Shown: one piece after another, positions 37,148 to 47,302 of the stretch
How positions within the stretch are numbered: the first letter of the stretch is position 1
Layout: each line of letters starts with the position of its first letter
Assembly (NCBI RefSeq): GCF_003047105.1
Contig: NZ_CP028475.1
Location: forward strand, 806,001 to 870,000
DNA length: 64,000 nt
Source of the DNA: Celeribacter baekdonensis
GTDB lineage: Bacteria > Pseudomonadota > Alphaproteobacteria > Rhodobacterales > Rhodobacteraceae
Direction: 5' to 3'
Made by a program: the position numbers and the translations under genes
Notes under the pieces: generated by a model
What the model was told of the DNA's origin: nothing
Seen by the model: the letters and a program-made list of their open reading frames with translations, nothing else
Databases searched by the model: none

Positions 37148-38962
37148 TCACTCCTGCCAATACCATGTCATTTCCCGCCACATAATCCAGTCGCCGTAGA
37201 GCGGCAAGGTGTCCGGATATTTTAGCTCTTTCACATGTGCGTCAAAACTGTCGTTCCACGCATAGAGCGGAATGGCATAACGACCCGCCATCAGCACGCG
37301 GTCGAGTGCGCGGGTGGCGGCAAGACTGTCTTCGCGGTTCTCGGCATCTAACATTTTGCCAATCATCGCATCGACCACCGGATCACTGATCCCGGCAATG
37401 TTGCGCGAGCCGGGGGTGTCGGCGGCGGCTTGGCCGAAATAGGCGTATTGTTCGTTGCCGGGGCTGAGCGAGAGACCATAGCGCACCGGAGTCATACCAA
37501 AATCAAACGTCTCCATCCGCTGTGTGTATTGCGCGGAATCGACGACGGAGATTTTCGGTGTGATGCCGAGATGCAGCAGCATTTGCGTGTAAGTGTCGAT
37601 GATCGACTGGTTCTCACCATCACCGACCTTGAGCACGATCTCAAAGGCAAAGGGCTGTCCGGCAGCGTTTTTCATCTGACCGTCTTGGATCGTCCATCCG
37701 GCCTGTTCCATCAATCCGATCGCGCGGCGTATCGCACCTCGGTCCAATTCCCGCCCTGAGGTCTCGGGCAAGTCATAGCCCTCAAGCGTACCGGGCAAAA
37801 GCTGGTCTGTGTAGGGGGCCAAGATTTCGGCCACGCGACCCTCAGCGGGGCCGGGGCGCATGCCAAGCGGCGAGTTGGAAAAATAGGAGGTGATCCGGGT
37901 CTGTTGGCTCTCGGTCTGGGCCTCGTTGATATAGTCGAAATTGAACGCTTCGATCATCGCCTGACGCACGCGCCAATCGGCAAACTGCGGCTGGCGGGTG
38001 TTCATCGCAAAGCCAGTCATGCCAGTGGGGCGTTGATGTGGGATCACCGATTTGATCACGTCGCCGCGCGTGACGGCAGGAAAATCATATTGGTCTTGCC
38101 AGGTCTGAATGTTGAATTCGCGGTGCGCATTGAGCGTGCCGGCCTTAAACGCCTCGATCACCAAAGAGGCGTCGGCGAAATATTCCAACCGGATGGTGTC
38201 CAAATTGGCCTGACCACGCATGAACGGCACGTCTTTGCCCCAATAGTCCGGGTTGCGCGTCAGTTCGACAAACATGCCGGGTTGCACATCCGTGATCACA
38301 TAGGGGGCGGAGGAGACGGGGATATTGTCAAAGCCGGATTGGGTGAACTCCTTGTCGTCCCAATAGGCTTTTTTCAAAATGGGCCGGATCGCCGTCAACA
38401 GCGCCAATTCGCGATTGGGCGTGTTAAAGGTGAATTTGACTGAGCGCTCTCCGGTCTGTTCCATACTCTCAATCTGGCCCCACAGCGCCGCGTAACGGCC
38501 ATGGCCTTGGGTGCCGAGCGTTTCATAGGACCACATTACGTCCTCGACCGTGACCGGGGTGCCGTCAGAGAATTTGGCCGTGTCACGTAGAGTGAATTCA
38601 ACCCAGGTGCGATCGGTGTCGGTCTCAACCGTTTCGCAGAGCAGGCAATACAGCGTGAAAGGTTCGGAATACGCCTGTCCCATCAGGCTTTCGGCCATAA
38701 GGTAGCGCAATTGCCACGGCGCTTTGCCTTTTTGGATAAAGGGATTGAGGCTATCAAAGCTGCCACCTTCGCCGGTGATGATCGCCCCGCCTTTGGGCGC
38801 ATCGGCATTGACATAGGGCAGGGCGGTGAAATCGGCGGGCAATTCAGGATCGCCATACATCGCCAACCCGGTTTGCGGTGCGGCCGAAAGCGCGTTGGCC
38901 ATAACGCAAAGGGCGGCCACCGCAGATGTTGTGCGTAGGGTTTGGAAAAACTGCTGTGCCAT
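37148..38962 (-). CDS. family 5 extracellular solute-binding protein (YejA-like)
   Basis: A 604-residue periplasmic protein with a signal peptide (cleavage near ALSAAPQ). The family 5 fold is shown by LTRNPDYWGKDVPFMRGQAN and FAMNTRQPQFADWRVRQAM. The YejA group binds oligopeptides or microcin-like peptides for an ABC importer. No permease genes (yejBEF) lie downstream in this window, so the gene is separate from its transporter. Confidence 0.9.
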   Translation of the reverse strand: MAQQFFQTLRTTSAVAALCVMANALSAAPQTGLAMYGDPELPADFTALPYVNADAPKGGAIITGEGGSFDSLNPFIQKGKAPWQLRYLMAESLMGQAYSEPFTLYCLLCETVETDTDRTWVEFTLRDTAKFSDGTPVTVEDVMWSYETLGTQGHGRYAALWGQIESMEQTGERSVKFTFNTPNRELALLTAIRPILKKAYWDDKEFTQSGFDNIPVSSAPYVITDVQPGMFVELTRNPDYWGKDVPFMRGQANLDTIRLEYFADASLVIEAFKAGTLNAHREFNIQTWQDQYDFPAVTRGDVIKSVIPHQRPTGMTGFAMNTRQPQFADWRVRQAMIEAFNFDYINEAQTESQQTRITSYFSNSPLGMRPGPAEGRVAEILAPYTDQLLPGTLEGYDLPETSGRELDRGAIRRAIGLMEQAGWTIQDGQMKNAAGQPFAFEIVLKVGDGENQSIIDTYTQMLLHLGITPKISVVDSAQYTQRMETFDFGMTPVRYGLSLSPGNEQYAYFGQAAADTPGSRNIAGISDPVVDAMIGKMLDAENREDSLAATRALDRVLMAGRYAIPLYAWNDSFDAHVKELKYPDTLPLYGDWIMWREMTWYWQE

Positions 38963-39029
38963 ATCGCGAACAATGCCTTTGTTTTGCGTTATTATTGGCT
39001 GTGAAACTACGACGACTTGGATGTGAATT

Positions 39030-39152
39030 CAAACTTTTAGCTTGGAGTGCGGCGGAGAAACGCGTATAAAGACCTCACTGCTCGATAGGTTTCTTGCCTG
39101 TATGAAACCTGCCTCAATAACTCAGCGCCCGCCTTGTGCGGGCGTTTTTTTT
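39030..39152 (+). ncRNA. candidate small RNA ending at an orphan terminator
   Basis: A strong plus-strand terminator (CGCCCGC-CTTGT-GCGGGCG plus eight T at 39126-39152) lies between divergent genes, with no plus-strand gene upstream for nearly 3 kb. A transcript must reach it, so a small RNA starting around 39000-39050 is likely. The start is a guess; a short frame from 39042 has no good ribosome-binding site. Confidence 0.45.
39126..39152 (+). terminator. orphan intrinsic terminator
   Basis: Seven-base-pair GC stem with a 5-base loop and eight T on the plus strand. On the minus strand there is no T-run, so it does not serve the solute-binding protein gene. Confidence 0.9.
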
Positions 39153-39349
39153 GTCCTGATTTTGAGAAAACCCCAATCAGGCTTGGCGCATTTGCGGATT
39201 TTCATAGGCTCTGATGACGTGTGTTCACGCGCGATCACAGTTTGCCTCGCCACAGTGTGACCCCGATTCTTTGCCGTAAATATGATTCTCCCCTTTGTTT
39301 TGCACCCGCAGCACGTAAGTTATGAGGGAACAGATCAAGGAGACCTGCT

Positions 39350-40135
39350 ATGAGCACGCAAACACCACTTTCAGGCAAAACCGCCGTCATCACCGGATCG
39401 AATTCCGGTATCGGGCTTGGCATCGCCCATGAGTTGGCCAAAGCAGGGGCGAACATCGTCCTCAATTCCTTCACGGACCGTGACGAAGATCATCAATTGG
39501 CCAAAGACATGGCCAAAGAGCACGGTGTCGAGGTGCGCTATATCCAGGCCGATATGTCCAAATCCGACGACTGCCGCGCCCTGATCGAAAGCGCGGGGGC
39601 TTGCGATATTCTTGTGAACAACGCTGGCATTCAACACGTTGCCCCGATTGATGAGTTTCCGGTTGAAAAATGGAACGCGATCATCGCGATCAACCTCAGC
39701 TCCGCCTTTCACACCACCGCCGTCGCTTTGCCAATGATGCGCAAAGCCGGGTGGGGCCGGGTGATCAACATCGCCTCGGCGCATGGCTTGACCGCATCGC
39801 CCTATAAATCCGCCTATGTCGCCGCCAAACATGGCATCGTCGGCCTGACCAAAGTCACCGCTCTGGAGACCGCCGAAGAGCCGATCACCTGTAACGCGAT
39901 CTGCCCCGGTTATGTGTTGACGCCGTTGGTGGAGGCGCAAATCCCCGACACGATGAAGCAGTATAACATGGACCGCGACACCGTGATCCGTGAGGTGTTG
40001 TTGGATCGTCAGCCGTCGAAACAATTTGCGACCGTTGAGGAATTGGGCGGCACTTGCGTGTTTTTGGCCTCTGACTATGCCAAGCAAATCACCGGCACGA
40101 CGATTTCGGTCGATGGTGGTTGGACTGCGCTGTAA
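39350..40135 (+). CDS. hbdH: 3-hydroxybutyrate dehydrogenase
   Basis: A 261-residue short-chain dehydrogenase that oxidises 3-hydroxybutyrate to acetoacetate. Cofactor motif GSNSGIGLGIAHEL, NNAGIQH, and catalytic Ser-Tyr-Lys in IASAHG and SAYVAAKHG. The DTMKQYNMDRDTVIREVLL region fits the PHB-degradation enzyme. AAGGAG lies before the ATG. The following patatin gene suggests storage-lipid use. Confidence 0.9.
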   Translation: MSTQTPLSGKTAVITGSNSGIGLGIAHELAKAGANIVLNSFTDRDEDHQLAKDMAKEHGVEVRYIQADMSKSDDCRALIESAGACDILVNNAGIQHVAPIDEFPVEKWNAIIAINLSSAFHTTAVALPMMRKAGWGRVINIASAHGLTASPYKSAYVAAKHGIVGLTKVTALETAEEPITCNAICPGYVLTPLVEAQIPDTMKQYNMDRDTVIREVLLDRQPSKQFATVEELGGTCVFLASDYAKQITGTTISVDGGWTAL

Positions 40136-40269
40136 GCGCAATCTGTGCCTGCATCATGGATGCGACTTTGATCGCGCTGTGATGCAGCATTGAGAACACA
40201 TATACTGTTCAGACGCGCGCGGCGATCCACGCGGCGCGTGTTTCATAAGTGTCCCGGAAAGGGCCCCAG

Positions 40270-41325
40270 ATGACGCGTAAACCCAAGATCAAGCCCAAAA
40301 AGATCAACCTCGCTTTGCAGGGCGGGGGCGCGCATGGGGCCTTTACCTGGGGGGTTCTGGACCGGCTGTTGGAACATGACGAGATCGAGATTGCCGCCAT
40401 TTCGGGCACGTCCGCGGGGGCGTTGAATGGCGTGGCGCTTAAGGCCGGGATGGTGCGGGATGGCCGTGCGGGTGCCAAGGCGGCGCTCGATGATCTTTGG
40501 GCGGAAATGGGCGCGATCAATGATGTGCGTTTGTCGGCGTGGTTGCGGCAATTCGGGCCGACCACGGAGCTTGTGACCAAGATGATGGAAGCGGCAATGC
40601 CGTTTAACTTTTTCGAATCTGTGGCAACAATGGTCAGCCCCTATGCGTACGGGATGTTTTATCAAAACCCACTCAAACCCATCGTCGATGCGATGGAATG
40701 CGACATTCTGCATACCGGGGCGGGGCCTGCGTTGTTCATCTCCACCACCAATGTGCGCACCGGGAAAATCCGGGTGTTTTCGCATGATGAGGTGACAACG
40801 GATGTGGTTTTGGCCTCGGCCTGTTTGCCTGAGTTGTTTCAGGCCGTCGATTTGACCGATCCGGTGACGGGCATCACCGATCCCTATTGGGACGGTGGTT
40901 ACACCGGCAATCCGGCGCTGTTTCCATTGTTTGAACCGGAGTTTCCGCAAGACGTGGTGATCGTCAATATCAACCCGCTGGAGCGTCCGGGCACGCCGAC
41001 GACGCCGGAAGAGATCCAAAACCGCATCAACGAGATTTCATTCAACACCTCACTGTTGCGTGAGTTGCGCGCGGTGCAATTTGTCCGAGAATTGATTGCC
41101 GAAAATCGTTTGCCTGCGGGCAGTATGAAAGATGTGTTGATCCATATGATCGCCGATGACGATCTGATGCAGGAGCTGTCTGTCCGCACAAAAATGGCAC
41201 CGTCTCCGATGCTTTTGATGCGGATGAAAGAGGCCGGACGGGCATCCTGTGACCGGTTTTTGGACGCGCATTTTGACGATCTGGGTCAGCGCGCAAGTGT
41301 CAATCTCAGAGAGATGTTTGGCTGA
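40270..41325 (+). CDS. patatin-like phospholipase/esterase
   Basis: A 351-residue serine acyl hydrolase with the oxyanion GGGAHGAFTWGVL, nucleophile ISGTSAGALNG and the catalytic Asp in YWDGGYTGN. A paired occurrence with hbdH is common in this order and hints at a role in polyhydroxybutyrate or lipid turnover. ATG 40270 follows AAAGGG. Confidence 0.88.
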   Translation: MTRKPKIKPKKINLALQGGGAHGAFTWGVLDRLLEHDEIEIAAISGTSAGALNGVALKAGMVRDGRAGAKAALDDLWAEMGAINDVRLSAWLRQFGPTTELVTKMMEAAMPFNFFESVATMVSPYAYGMFYQNPLKPIVDAMECDILHTGAGPALFISTTNVRTGKIRVFSHDEVTTDVVLASACLPELFQAVDLTDPVTGITDPYWDGGYTGNPALFPLFEPEFPQDVVIVNINPLERPGTPTTPEEIQNRINEISFNTSLLRELRAVQFVRELIAENRLPAGSMKDVLIHMIADDDLMQELSVRTKMAPSPMLLMRMKEAGRASCDRFLDAHFDDLGQRASVNLREMFG

Positions 41326-41358
41326 TCTAAGCTGCGCGCACCCCAGCCGCGCCGGGAT

Positions 41359-42087
41359 TTATTTCGATGCGGGCTGAGACGGGTCTTTGGCGTTGGGATA
41401 GACAAGCCCGGCTGAAATCACCAGCTTGGCCGCGTCTTCGACCGACATGTCCAAAATCACCACGTCATGTTCGGGAAAGAACAACAAAAATCCAGAGGTC
41501 GGGTTGGGGGTTGTGGGCACGAACACCGACAACATCGTTTCATCGCTTGGCGTGCGCGCGGCGATCTCGCCTTTGGCGTTGGTCGAGACAAAGCCAATCG
41601 CCCAGATGCCCCGGCGCGGATATTCGACCAGACAGGCTTTGTCAAAAGACGTGTCGGATTGCGAAAACACCGTTTCGGCGATCTGTTTGAGACCATTATA
41701 GATGGAGCGCACGATCGGGGTGCGATCAACAAGCCGTTCGGCCCAACGGATCAAAGAGCGCCCAACAAGGCCCTTGGCAATCCAACCAACGACAACGGTG
41801 AACAGCAGGAAAATAATCACACCCGCGCCGCGCAGGTTGATGTGAATTTGTTCCAAAGGATCGGTGTAGCCCAAGAAGCGGTTGATCAGCGCGTCGGGAT
41901 GATAGGCTTGCGGCACAAAGGTCAAAACCCAGCCATCAACCCAACCGATCACCGTCCAGATCACATAGGCGGTCAGGCCGATGGGGGCGACGACGACGAG
42001 GCCGGTCAGAAACGCCGCGCGCAACCGCGCCCCAAGACTTGGTTTGCGCGGATGCGGGTGAGTGCTGTCTTCGAAAGGGTTGGTCAT
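41359..42087 (-). CDS. DUF502 membrane protein
   Basis: A 242-residue protein with two membrane segments (about residues 25-50 and 88-108) and a conserved soluble domain with VDRTPIVRSIYNGLKQIAETV and TTPNPTSGFLLFFPE. This is the DUF502 signature; the function is unknown, though plant homologues sit in membranes. Confidence 0.88.
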   Translation of the reverse strand: MTNPFEDSTHPHPRKPSLGARLRAAFLTGLVVVAPIGLTAYVIWTVIGWVDGWVLTFVPQAYHPDALINRFLGYTDPLEQIHINLRGAGVIIFLLFTVVVGWIAKGLVGRSLIRWAERLVDRTPIVRSIYNGLKQIAETVFSQSDTSFDKACLVEYPRRGIWAIGFVSTNAKGEIAARTPSDETMLSVFVPTTPNPTSGFLLFFPEHDVVILDMSVEDAAKLVISAGLVYPNAKDPSQPASK

Positions 42088-42244
42088 CGCGAGTTTGACA
42101 GTGCTTTATGGGCTAAGGGGCCAGTTTCCCAGAACTTAGGCGGGCATAGGTTAAGACACAATAAGCTGCGGCGCGGAAAACGCCCGAGCATGATAATATT
42201 CGCACAAATTTCACAGTCCGGCGTCAATCTGATCGCCGAAGGCC

Positions 42245-43171
42245 TCACTTGGCGCACAGGGCCGCGGCGATTTGCGCGGCAAGTTTTGCATTGTTGCGCA
42301 CCAAGGCGATGTTGGAGGTGAGTGAACGGCCCTCGGTCAGCTCAAAAATCCGCTGCAACAAAAATGGTGTGACCTCTTTGGCCGAAATGCCCTGGGCCTC
42401 GGCCTCTTTCAATGCGGTGTCCACAAAGGGCATGATCACCTCTTGCGGGATTTCATCCGCCTCCGGGATCGGATTGGCGATCAACTGCCCGCCCTTCAGG
42501 CCCATCGCAGCGCGCACTTGCATGGCGCGGGCAATGTCTTCGGCGCGATCAAGGCGCAACGGCGCTTTGAGACCCGAGGCCCGCGACCAAAAGGCGGGGA
42601 TGTCGTCTTGGCCATAGGCAATCACCGGCACGCCGTGGGTTTCCAACACTTCGAGGGTTTTCGGGATGTCGAGAATGGCTTTGGGGCCAGCGGCCACAAC
42701 GGTAACAGCCGTTTCACCCAGTTCCAACAGATCGGCGGAAATATCAAAGGTCTCTTCGGCCCCGCGATGCACACCGCCAATGCCCCCCGTTGCAAAGACT
42801 TTGATCCCGGCAATCTCGGCGGCGATCATCGTGGCGGCCACGGTGGTGGCACCCGTCGCACCAAGGGCGATACAGACGGGCATATCGGCACGGGAGACTT
42901 TCATCACATTGGTGGCCTGTGCCAGCGCTTCAAGCTGGGTGTCGGTCAAGCCAATGTGCAACACACCGTCAAGCACGGCGATGGTGGCGGGCACGGCCCC
43001 GGCGGCACGCACATCCGCCTCGACCATCCGCGCGGTCTCGACGTTTTGCGGGTAGGGCATGCCATGGGTGATGATCGTCGATTCAAGTGCCACAATCGGC
43101 GCGCCCGTGTCCAAGGCGGTTACAACTTCGGGGGCGTACATCATCGGCAGGCCAGAGTTCAGATCGGTCAT
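42245..43171 (-). CDS. psuG: pseudouridine-5'-phosphate glycosidase
   Basis: A 308-residue enzyme that splits the C-C bond of pseudouridine 5'-phosphate to uracil and ribose 5-phosphate. Motifs are IVALESTIITHGMPYPQN, ATGGIGGVHRGAEETFDIS and the AYGQDDIPAFWSRASG stretch. It overlaps the kinase gene by 4 bp, giving a complete two-step salvage pathway. Confidence 0.95.
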   Translation of the reverse strand: MTDLNSGLPMMYAPEVVTALDTGAPIVALESTIITHGMPYPQNVETARMVEADVRAAGAVPATIAVLDGVLHIGLTDTQLEALAQATNVMKVSRADMPVCIALGATGATTVAATMIAAEIAGIKVFATGGIGGVHRGAEETFDISADLLELGETAVTVVAAGPKAILDIPKTLEVLETHGVPVIAYGQDDIPAFWSRASGLKAPLRLDRAEDIARAMQVRAAMGLKGGQLIANPIPEADEIPQEVIMPFVDTALKEAEAQGISAKEVTPFLLQRIFELTEGRSLTSNIALVRNNAKLAAQIAAALCAK

Positions 43172-44061
43172 AGGGGGGTGTCTCCAGAAACATATTGGGC
43201 GGCGGCGTTCAAGGCCTCGGTGAGCGCATCTGCCTCATCCGCGCCGCGCCATTCAGCCGCAACATGTGCGGCCATAAATGTATCGCCTGCGCCGGTGACC
43301 CGCGCGACAAGCACAGGTGGCGGGGTTTGGGTGAGGACCATGTCGTGACGGGCCATGGAGGCATCTTCGCCGCCATTGGTGACCAACACGCGATGTGCGC
43401 CCTTGGCGACCAGCGCCTGCGCGGCCTGCGCCGAACTGTCAAAGGGGGTGTGGGCCAAAAGCCCGGCCTCCTCCAAATTGACATATAAAGTGGCGCGTGG
43501 ATGATCGAGCAGCGGCAAAAGCCGTTCGGCCTTGCCGGGACTGGCGGGCGCGATGCGCAGATCGGCGTCAGCAAAGAGCGGTGAGATGGCGATGTCGCGC
43601 AAGAGCTGTGTGGTGAGATTGCCGTCGAGCGCGATCGGCCCCTTATAAGGGATCTCAGGGCTGCCCAAGCGCCCATCCGCAAGCGGGCGCAGGATTTTCT
43701 CGCCCGCAGCCTCCAAGGAATGCGCATCGGCAATGGCGGCGATCAAACCGTTCGCACCCTCGACCGCCATATAGGTGTCGGTCGGCAGGTCTTCGGAGCG
43801 ATACACATGGTCGGTGCCAATGCCGCGCACGGTCGCCGCCAAAATCAATTCATCACCCGCCGGGTCGCGACCGATGGCGGTCAACAGATCGGGCGACAGG
43901 CCAAACCGCGCCAAGGCCATGGCGATGTTCATCGCCACGCCGCCGGGAATGCGAATGATCCGTCCGGGCACATCGGAGCCCAACCGCATGGCGCGATCCG
44001 AGCGTCCGATGACATCCCACAACACGGAGCCAATACAAAGGATATTATGTGGTGTACTCAT
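43168..44061 (-). CDS. psuK: pseudouridine kinase, PfkB family
   Basis: A 297-residue carbohydrate/nucleoside kinase with N-terminal ILCIGSVLWDVIG, RIPGGVAMNIAMAL and the C-terminal anion hole ARVTGAGDTFMAAHVA. Pairing with psuG indicates pseudouridine as substrate. ATG 44061 begins the conserved strand. Confidence 0.9.
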   Translation of the reverse strand: MSTPHNILCIGSVLWDVIGRSDRAMRLGSDVPGRIIRIPGGVAMNIAMALARFGLSPDLLTAIGRDPAGDELILAATVRGIGTDHVYRSEDLPTDTYMAVEGANGLIAAIADAHSLEAAGEKILRPLADGRLGSPEIPYKGPIALDGNLTTQLLRDIAISPLFADADLRIAPASPGKAERLLPLLDHPRATLYVNLEEAGLLAHTPFDSSAQAAQALVAKGAHRVLVTNGGEDASMARHDMVLTQTPPPVLVARVTGAGDTFMAAHVAAEWRGADEADALTEALNAAAQYVSGDTPL

Positions 44062-44191
44062 GACCTTATCCTTGACCGTAATTTTGACCGAATGGCAAGG
44101 ATTGCCCGCGCAGATGGGCGCAAATTTGCGGTCCGAATGGTGTCTCACGCGCGCTTGGGGTCAAAACACAGGCGTTTGGGCGGGCAGGGGC

Positions 44192-44220
44192 TTGCACTTT
44201 GGAAAATACACCTCTATATG
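44192..44220 (+). promoter_or_regulatory. sigma-70-type promoter of rpsB-tsf
   Basis: TTGCAC (44192-44197) and TATATG (44215-44220) are 17 bp apart. Transcription would start near 44227 and give a leader of about 107 bases before rpsB, long enough for the S2-binding autoregulatory structure known in other bacteria. The leader structure was not modelled. Confidence 0.7.
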
Positions 44221-44333
44221 CGCGATCACTTCACAGGCGGAGGCGGGCCTTCGGGGGAGACATCCTCGATAGGTCCACCGGTTGAGACATCAGTCTCGGA
44301 ACCTCTGCTCAGGCGTTAAACCGGAAAAGGATT

Positions 44334-45113
44334 ATGGACATGACGCTTCCTGATTTCTCGATGCGTCAGCTTTTGGAAGCTGGCGTACACTTTGGTCACC
44401 AAACCCAACGTTGGAATCCGCGTATGCAGGAATTCATCTATGGGGACCGCAATGGCATCCACATTTTCGACCTGACACAGACTCTCCCGATGTTGGAGCA
44501 GGCGCTGCAGGTTGTGCGTGATACCGCTGCAAAAGGCGGACGCATTCTCTTCGTCGGCACCAAACGTCAGGCCGCTGGCCCCGTTGCCGAAGCCGCTGAA
44601 AAATGCGCACAGTATTACATGAACCACCGCTGGCTCGGTGGCACGTTGACCAACTGGAAAACCGTGTCCCAGTCCATTCAGCGTTTGAACATGATTGATG
44701 AGTCGTTGGCAAACGGCGCAGAAGGCCTCACCAAGAAAGAGCGCCTGAACATGGAACGCGACCAAGCCAAACTTCAGGCTTCCCTCGGCGGGATCCGTGA
44801 AATGGGCGGCGTACCGGATCTTCTCTTCGTCATCGACGTGAAAAAAGAAGACTTGGCCATTCTCGAAGCCAAAAAACTCGGCATCCCGGTTGTGGCTGTT
44901 GTTGACTCCAACTGTTCCCCGAACGGTGTGGATTACATCATCCCGGGCAACGACGATGCGTCGCGCGCTATTTCGCTTTATTGCGATCTTGTCGCTCGTG
45001 CTGCTTTGGCTGGTATGACCGCTCAGATGGGCGCCGCTGGCGTTGACATCGGTGCATTCGAAGAAGCGATGGCTGAAGAAGCTGTGGCCGAAGCCGAAGC
45101 CTCCGAGGCCTAA
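44334..45113 (+). CDS. rpsB: 30S ribosomal protein S2
   Basis: A 259-residue ribosomal protein with [24 protein letters not shown] and the [12 protein letters not shown] motif. ATG 44334 follows GGAAAAGG; ATG 44340 matches the usual family start slightly better. The C terminus is an acidic [12 protein letters not shown] tail. Paired with tsf as in most bacteria. Confidence 0.97.
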   Translation: MDMTLPDFSMRQLLEAGVHFGHQTQRWNPRMQEFIYGDRNGIHIFDLTQTLPMLEQALQVVRDTAAKGGRILFVGTKRQAAGPVAEAAEKCAQYYMNHRWLGGTLTNWKTVSQSIQRLNMIDESLANGAEGLTKKERLNMERDQAKLQASLGGIREMGGVPDLLFVIDVKKEDLAILEAKKLGIPVVAVVDSNCSPNGVDYIIPGNDDASRAISLYCDLVARAALAGMTAQMGAAGVDIGAFEEAMAEEAVAEAEASEA

Positions 45114-45218
45114 TTTGACGACCCGCTGCGCGATTTGCGCGCGGGCGTTACAAAATTGATACGGGGGCAGGGTAAGCCCGCCCCCGAGACTGATCAAAGA
45201 CATTCGAGGAGAGCCGAT

Positions 45219-46094
45219 ATGGCAATCACTGCTGCAATGGTGAAAGAACTGCGCGAAGCAACGGCTGCGGGCATGATGGACGCAAAAAAAGCGCTCACCG
45301 AAACCGATGGCGATTTCGAAGCCGCTGTGGATTGGCTGCGCACCAAAGGTTTGGCGAAAGCTGCCAAAAAGGCTGGCCGTACTGCGGCTGAAGGTCTCGT
45401 GGGTGTGGCTGTTGACGGTGGCGTTGGTGTCGCTGTCGAAGTGAACTCTGAAACCGACTTCGTTGGTAAAAACGCAGAATTCCAAGCTATGGTCAAAGAC
45501 ATCGCGTCTGCGGCTCTGGCGGCTGACGATCTTGAGGCGCTCAACGCGGCCCAAGTGAACGGCAAAGCTGTGTCCGAGATCATCACCGACAAGATCGCGA
45601 CCATCGGCGAAAACATGGGCCTGCGTCGTATGGCCAAAATCGAGGCTGCATCGGTTGTGACCTATGTCCACAACTCCGTGGCTGACGGCATGGGCAAAAT
45701 CGGCGTTCTCGTCGGTCTCAATGGCGCAAACGATGCGTTTGGCAAACAGGTTGCCATGCACATTGCGGCGGCCAACCCGGCGGCTCTGGGCGAAGCGGAT
45801 CTCGATCCGGCCATCGTCGAGAAAGAAAAGCAAGTTCAGATCGACATCGCACGTGAATCTGGCAAGCCGGAAAACATCATCGAAAACATGATCAAAGGCC
45901 GGATGGCGAAATTCATCGCTGAATCCACGCTTTTGGGTCAGGCTTTCGTGGTGAACCCCGATTTGACTGTTGAAGCGGCTGCAAAAGAAGCTGGCGTGGA
46001 AATCACCGGTTTCGTGCGTCTCGAAGTCGGCGAAGGCATTGAAAAAGTGGCAGAAGATTTTGCCGCTGAAGTTGCGAAAGCGGCTCAAGGCTAA
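45219..46094 (+). CDS. tsf: elongation factor Ts
   Basis: Nucleotide exchange factor for EF-Tu. The 291-residue protein starts with the UBA-like [20 protein letters not shown] and holds the TDFVGKN EF-Tu contact motif. GAGGAGAG lies before ATG 45219. Codon use is strongly biased, as in highly expressed genes. Confidence 0.97.
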   Translation: MAITAAMVKELREATAAGMMDAKKALTETDGDFEAAVDWLRTKGLAKAAKKAGRTAAEGLVGVAVDGGVGVAVEVNSETDFVGKNAEFQAMVKDIASAALAADDLEALNAAQVNGKAVSEIITDKIATIGENMGLRRMAKIEAASVVTYVHNSVADGMGKIGVLVGLNGANDAFGKQVAMHIAAANPAALGEADLDPAIVEKEKQVQIDIARESGKPENIIENMIKGRMAKFIAESTLLGQAFVVNPDLTVEAAAKEAGVEITGFVRLEVGEGIEKVAEDFAAEVAKAAQG

Positions 46095-46125
46095 AGCGTT
46101 CCGTCATTCGATTGCGAAAAGAATG

Positions 46126-46154
46126 GGGTCGACCTTTGGGTCGGCCCTTTTTTA
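46126..46154 (+). terminator. intrinsic terminator after rpsB-tsf
   Basis: GGGTCGACC pairs with GGGTCGGCCC around a short loop, followed by seven T, 32 bp after tsf. Confidence 0.9.
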
Positions 46155-46451
46155 TGGCGTGGGGCGATGAGAAAAATTAATGCCACGGAAAATGCCATGG
46201 GACAGGGGCGATTTCGATGTAAAAAGGGGGCACCAAACCGATCAATAGGTCCGCACCCCCTGTAGGACGTTGGTAAGCGAAATAACGTGTGCGATCCCAA
46301 CCTCCCGCGTTCCAAAGGCCAAGCCCCGAAAGCAGGAACATTCCGACTCTCGCATAAGTTTAAGTGCTGCGAAACTACGCTATTCCGTACCTTTTGGACA
46401 AAAAATAGGCTTTCGTCTGAAATGTCGTCATTCCATGCACGAGGTGTCCCT
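46155..46451. other. intergenic region between tsf and luxR
   Basis: About 300 bp with no convincing gene. It separates the end of tsf from the 3' end of the convergent LuxR gene. Nothing distinct was seen. Confidence 0.6.
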
Positions 46452-47207
46452 TTAAAACGTGAAAATTTGGTTTTGAAATGAAGCCTTTAGCACGGCTTGC
46501 GCTGTCGTGCTGACCCCAAGGGATTCGCGAGCCAGACGGAGGTGTTTTTCGACAGTGGCTTTGTTCAGTCCCAAAATCTGCGCCGTATCCGCGACAGTTT
46601 TCCCATCGCAAATCCATTCAAGCACTTCGCGTTGGCGTGATGTCAAAAGCCGTTGGGGCATGGGCATTGTGATGATTTTGAGATGCGCCACGCCACAGAT
46701 CAGTTCGATTTCGCGCCCCTCTTTGGCCCAGATCGCATCGGCCTGCTCCTGTGTGCCTACAAACGGTTCGACCGACATGCCCACCGCGCCTTTGGCCCGC
46801 TTAAGCGCATTTTGAAACGCAATTGTATATCCTGCGGTGACGCCACGAGAGGCATTGTACATGGACACTTCGCGTTCTTGCTCTGACATCTGATCAAAAT
46901 TTTCGCCAACCCAGGCCCAGGAACAGGTACCAACATTGTTGAGAGCCCAATGCACCATCGGCCCATTCCGGTAGCGGCCTTCAAGAAAATAACCCTGCAT
47001 GTAATCCGGGCCGTGGTTGGTCAAAAACAGGTGATCATTGTCATTGCCAAAACCTGAATCTGTATGGAACTTGGTGGACCCATATAAAACATGTGTAAAA
47101 CCAGACTCTTGCACATAGCCAAGCATGCGCTCCCACACGTCCTGAACGGTGGTCGCGTTGAGAATGCTGTGCACTTTGTCTTCGGTCTGTTTCCCACCCA
47201 TGCACAC
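46452..47207 (-). CDS. LuxR-family autoinducer-binding regulator (solo)
   Basis: A 251-residue quorum-sensing-type regulator: an N-terminal ligand-binding domain (residues about 25-165, with the aromatic GPDYMQGYFLEGRYRNGPMV region) and a C-terminal LuxR helix-turn-helix (LTSRQREVLEWICDGKTVAD, then LNKATVEKHLRLARESLGV). No luxI synthase is in the window, so it may be an orphan receptor. The 5' end has an alternative start a few codons in. Confidence 0.9.
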   Translation of the reverse strand: MCMGGKQTEDKVHSILNATTVQDVWERMLGYVQESGFTHVLYGSTKFHTDSGFGNDNDHLFLTNHGPDYMQGYFLEGRYRNGPMVHWALNNVGTCSWAWVGENFDQMSEQEREVSMYNASRGVTAGYTIAFQNALKRAKGAVGMSVEPFVGTQEQADAIWAKEGREIELICGVAHLKIITMPMPQRLLTSRQREVLEWICDGKTVADTAQILGLNKATVEKHLRLARESLGVSTTAQAVLKASFQNQIFTF

Positions 47208-47302
47208 ATTTTAATGATCAAATCATGACACAGACAAGGGGTGCCGTGAGTCAACTTTGACAACTGTGCAAAACGCGGCATGTTTGCCGCAGATGTGGGC
47301 GG

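Noticed and set aside
44316..46088. 590-codon open frame on the minus strand across rpsB and tsf
   Set aside because: It is antisense to two certain, highly expressed ribosomal genes; the open frame follows from their biased codon use. No ribosome-binding site or protein family supports it.
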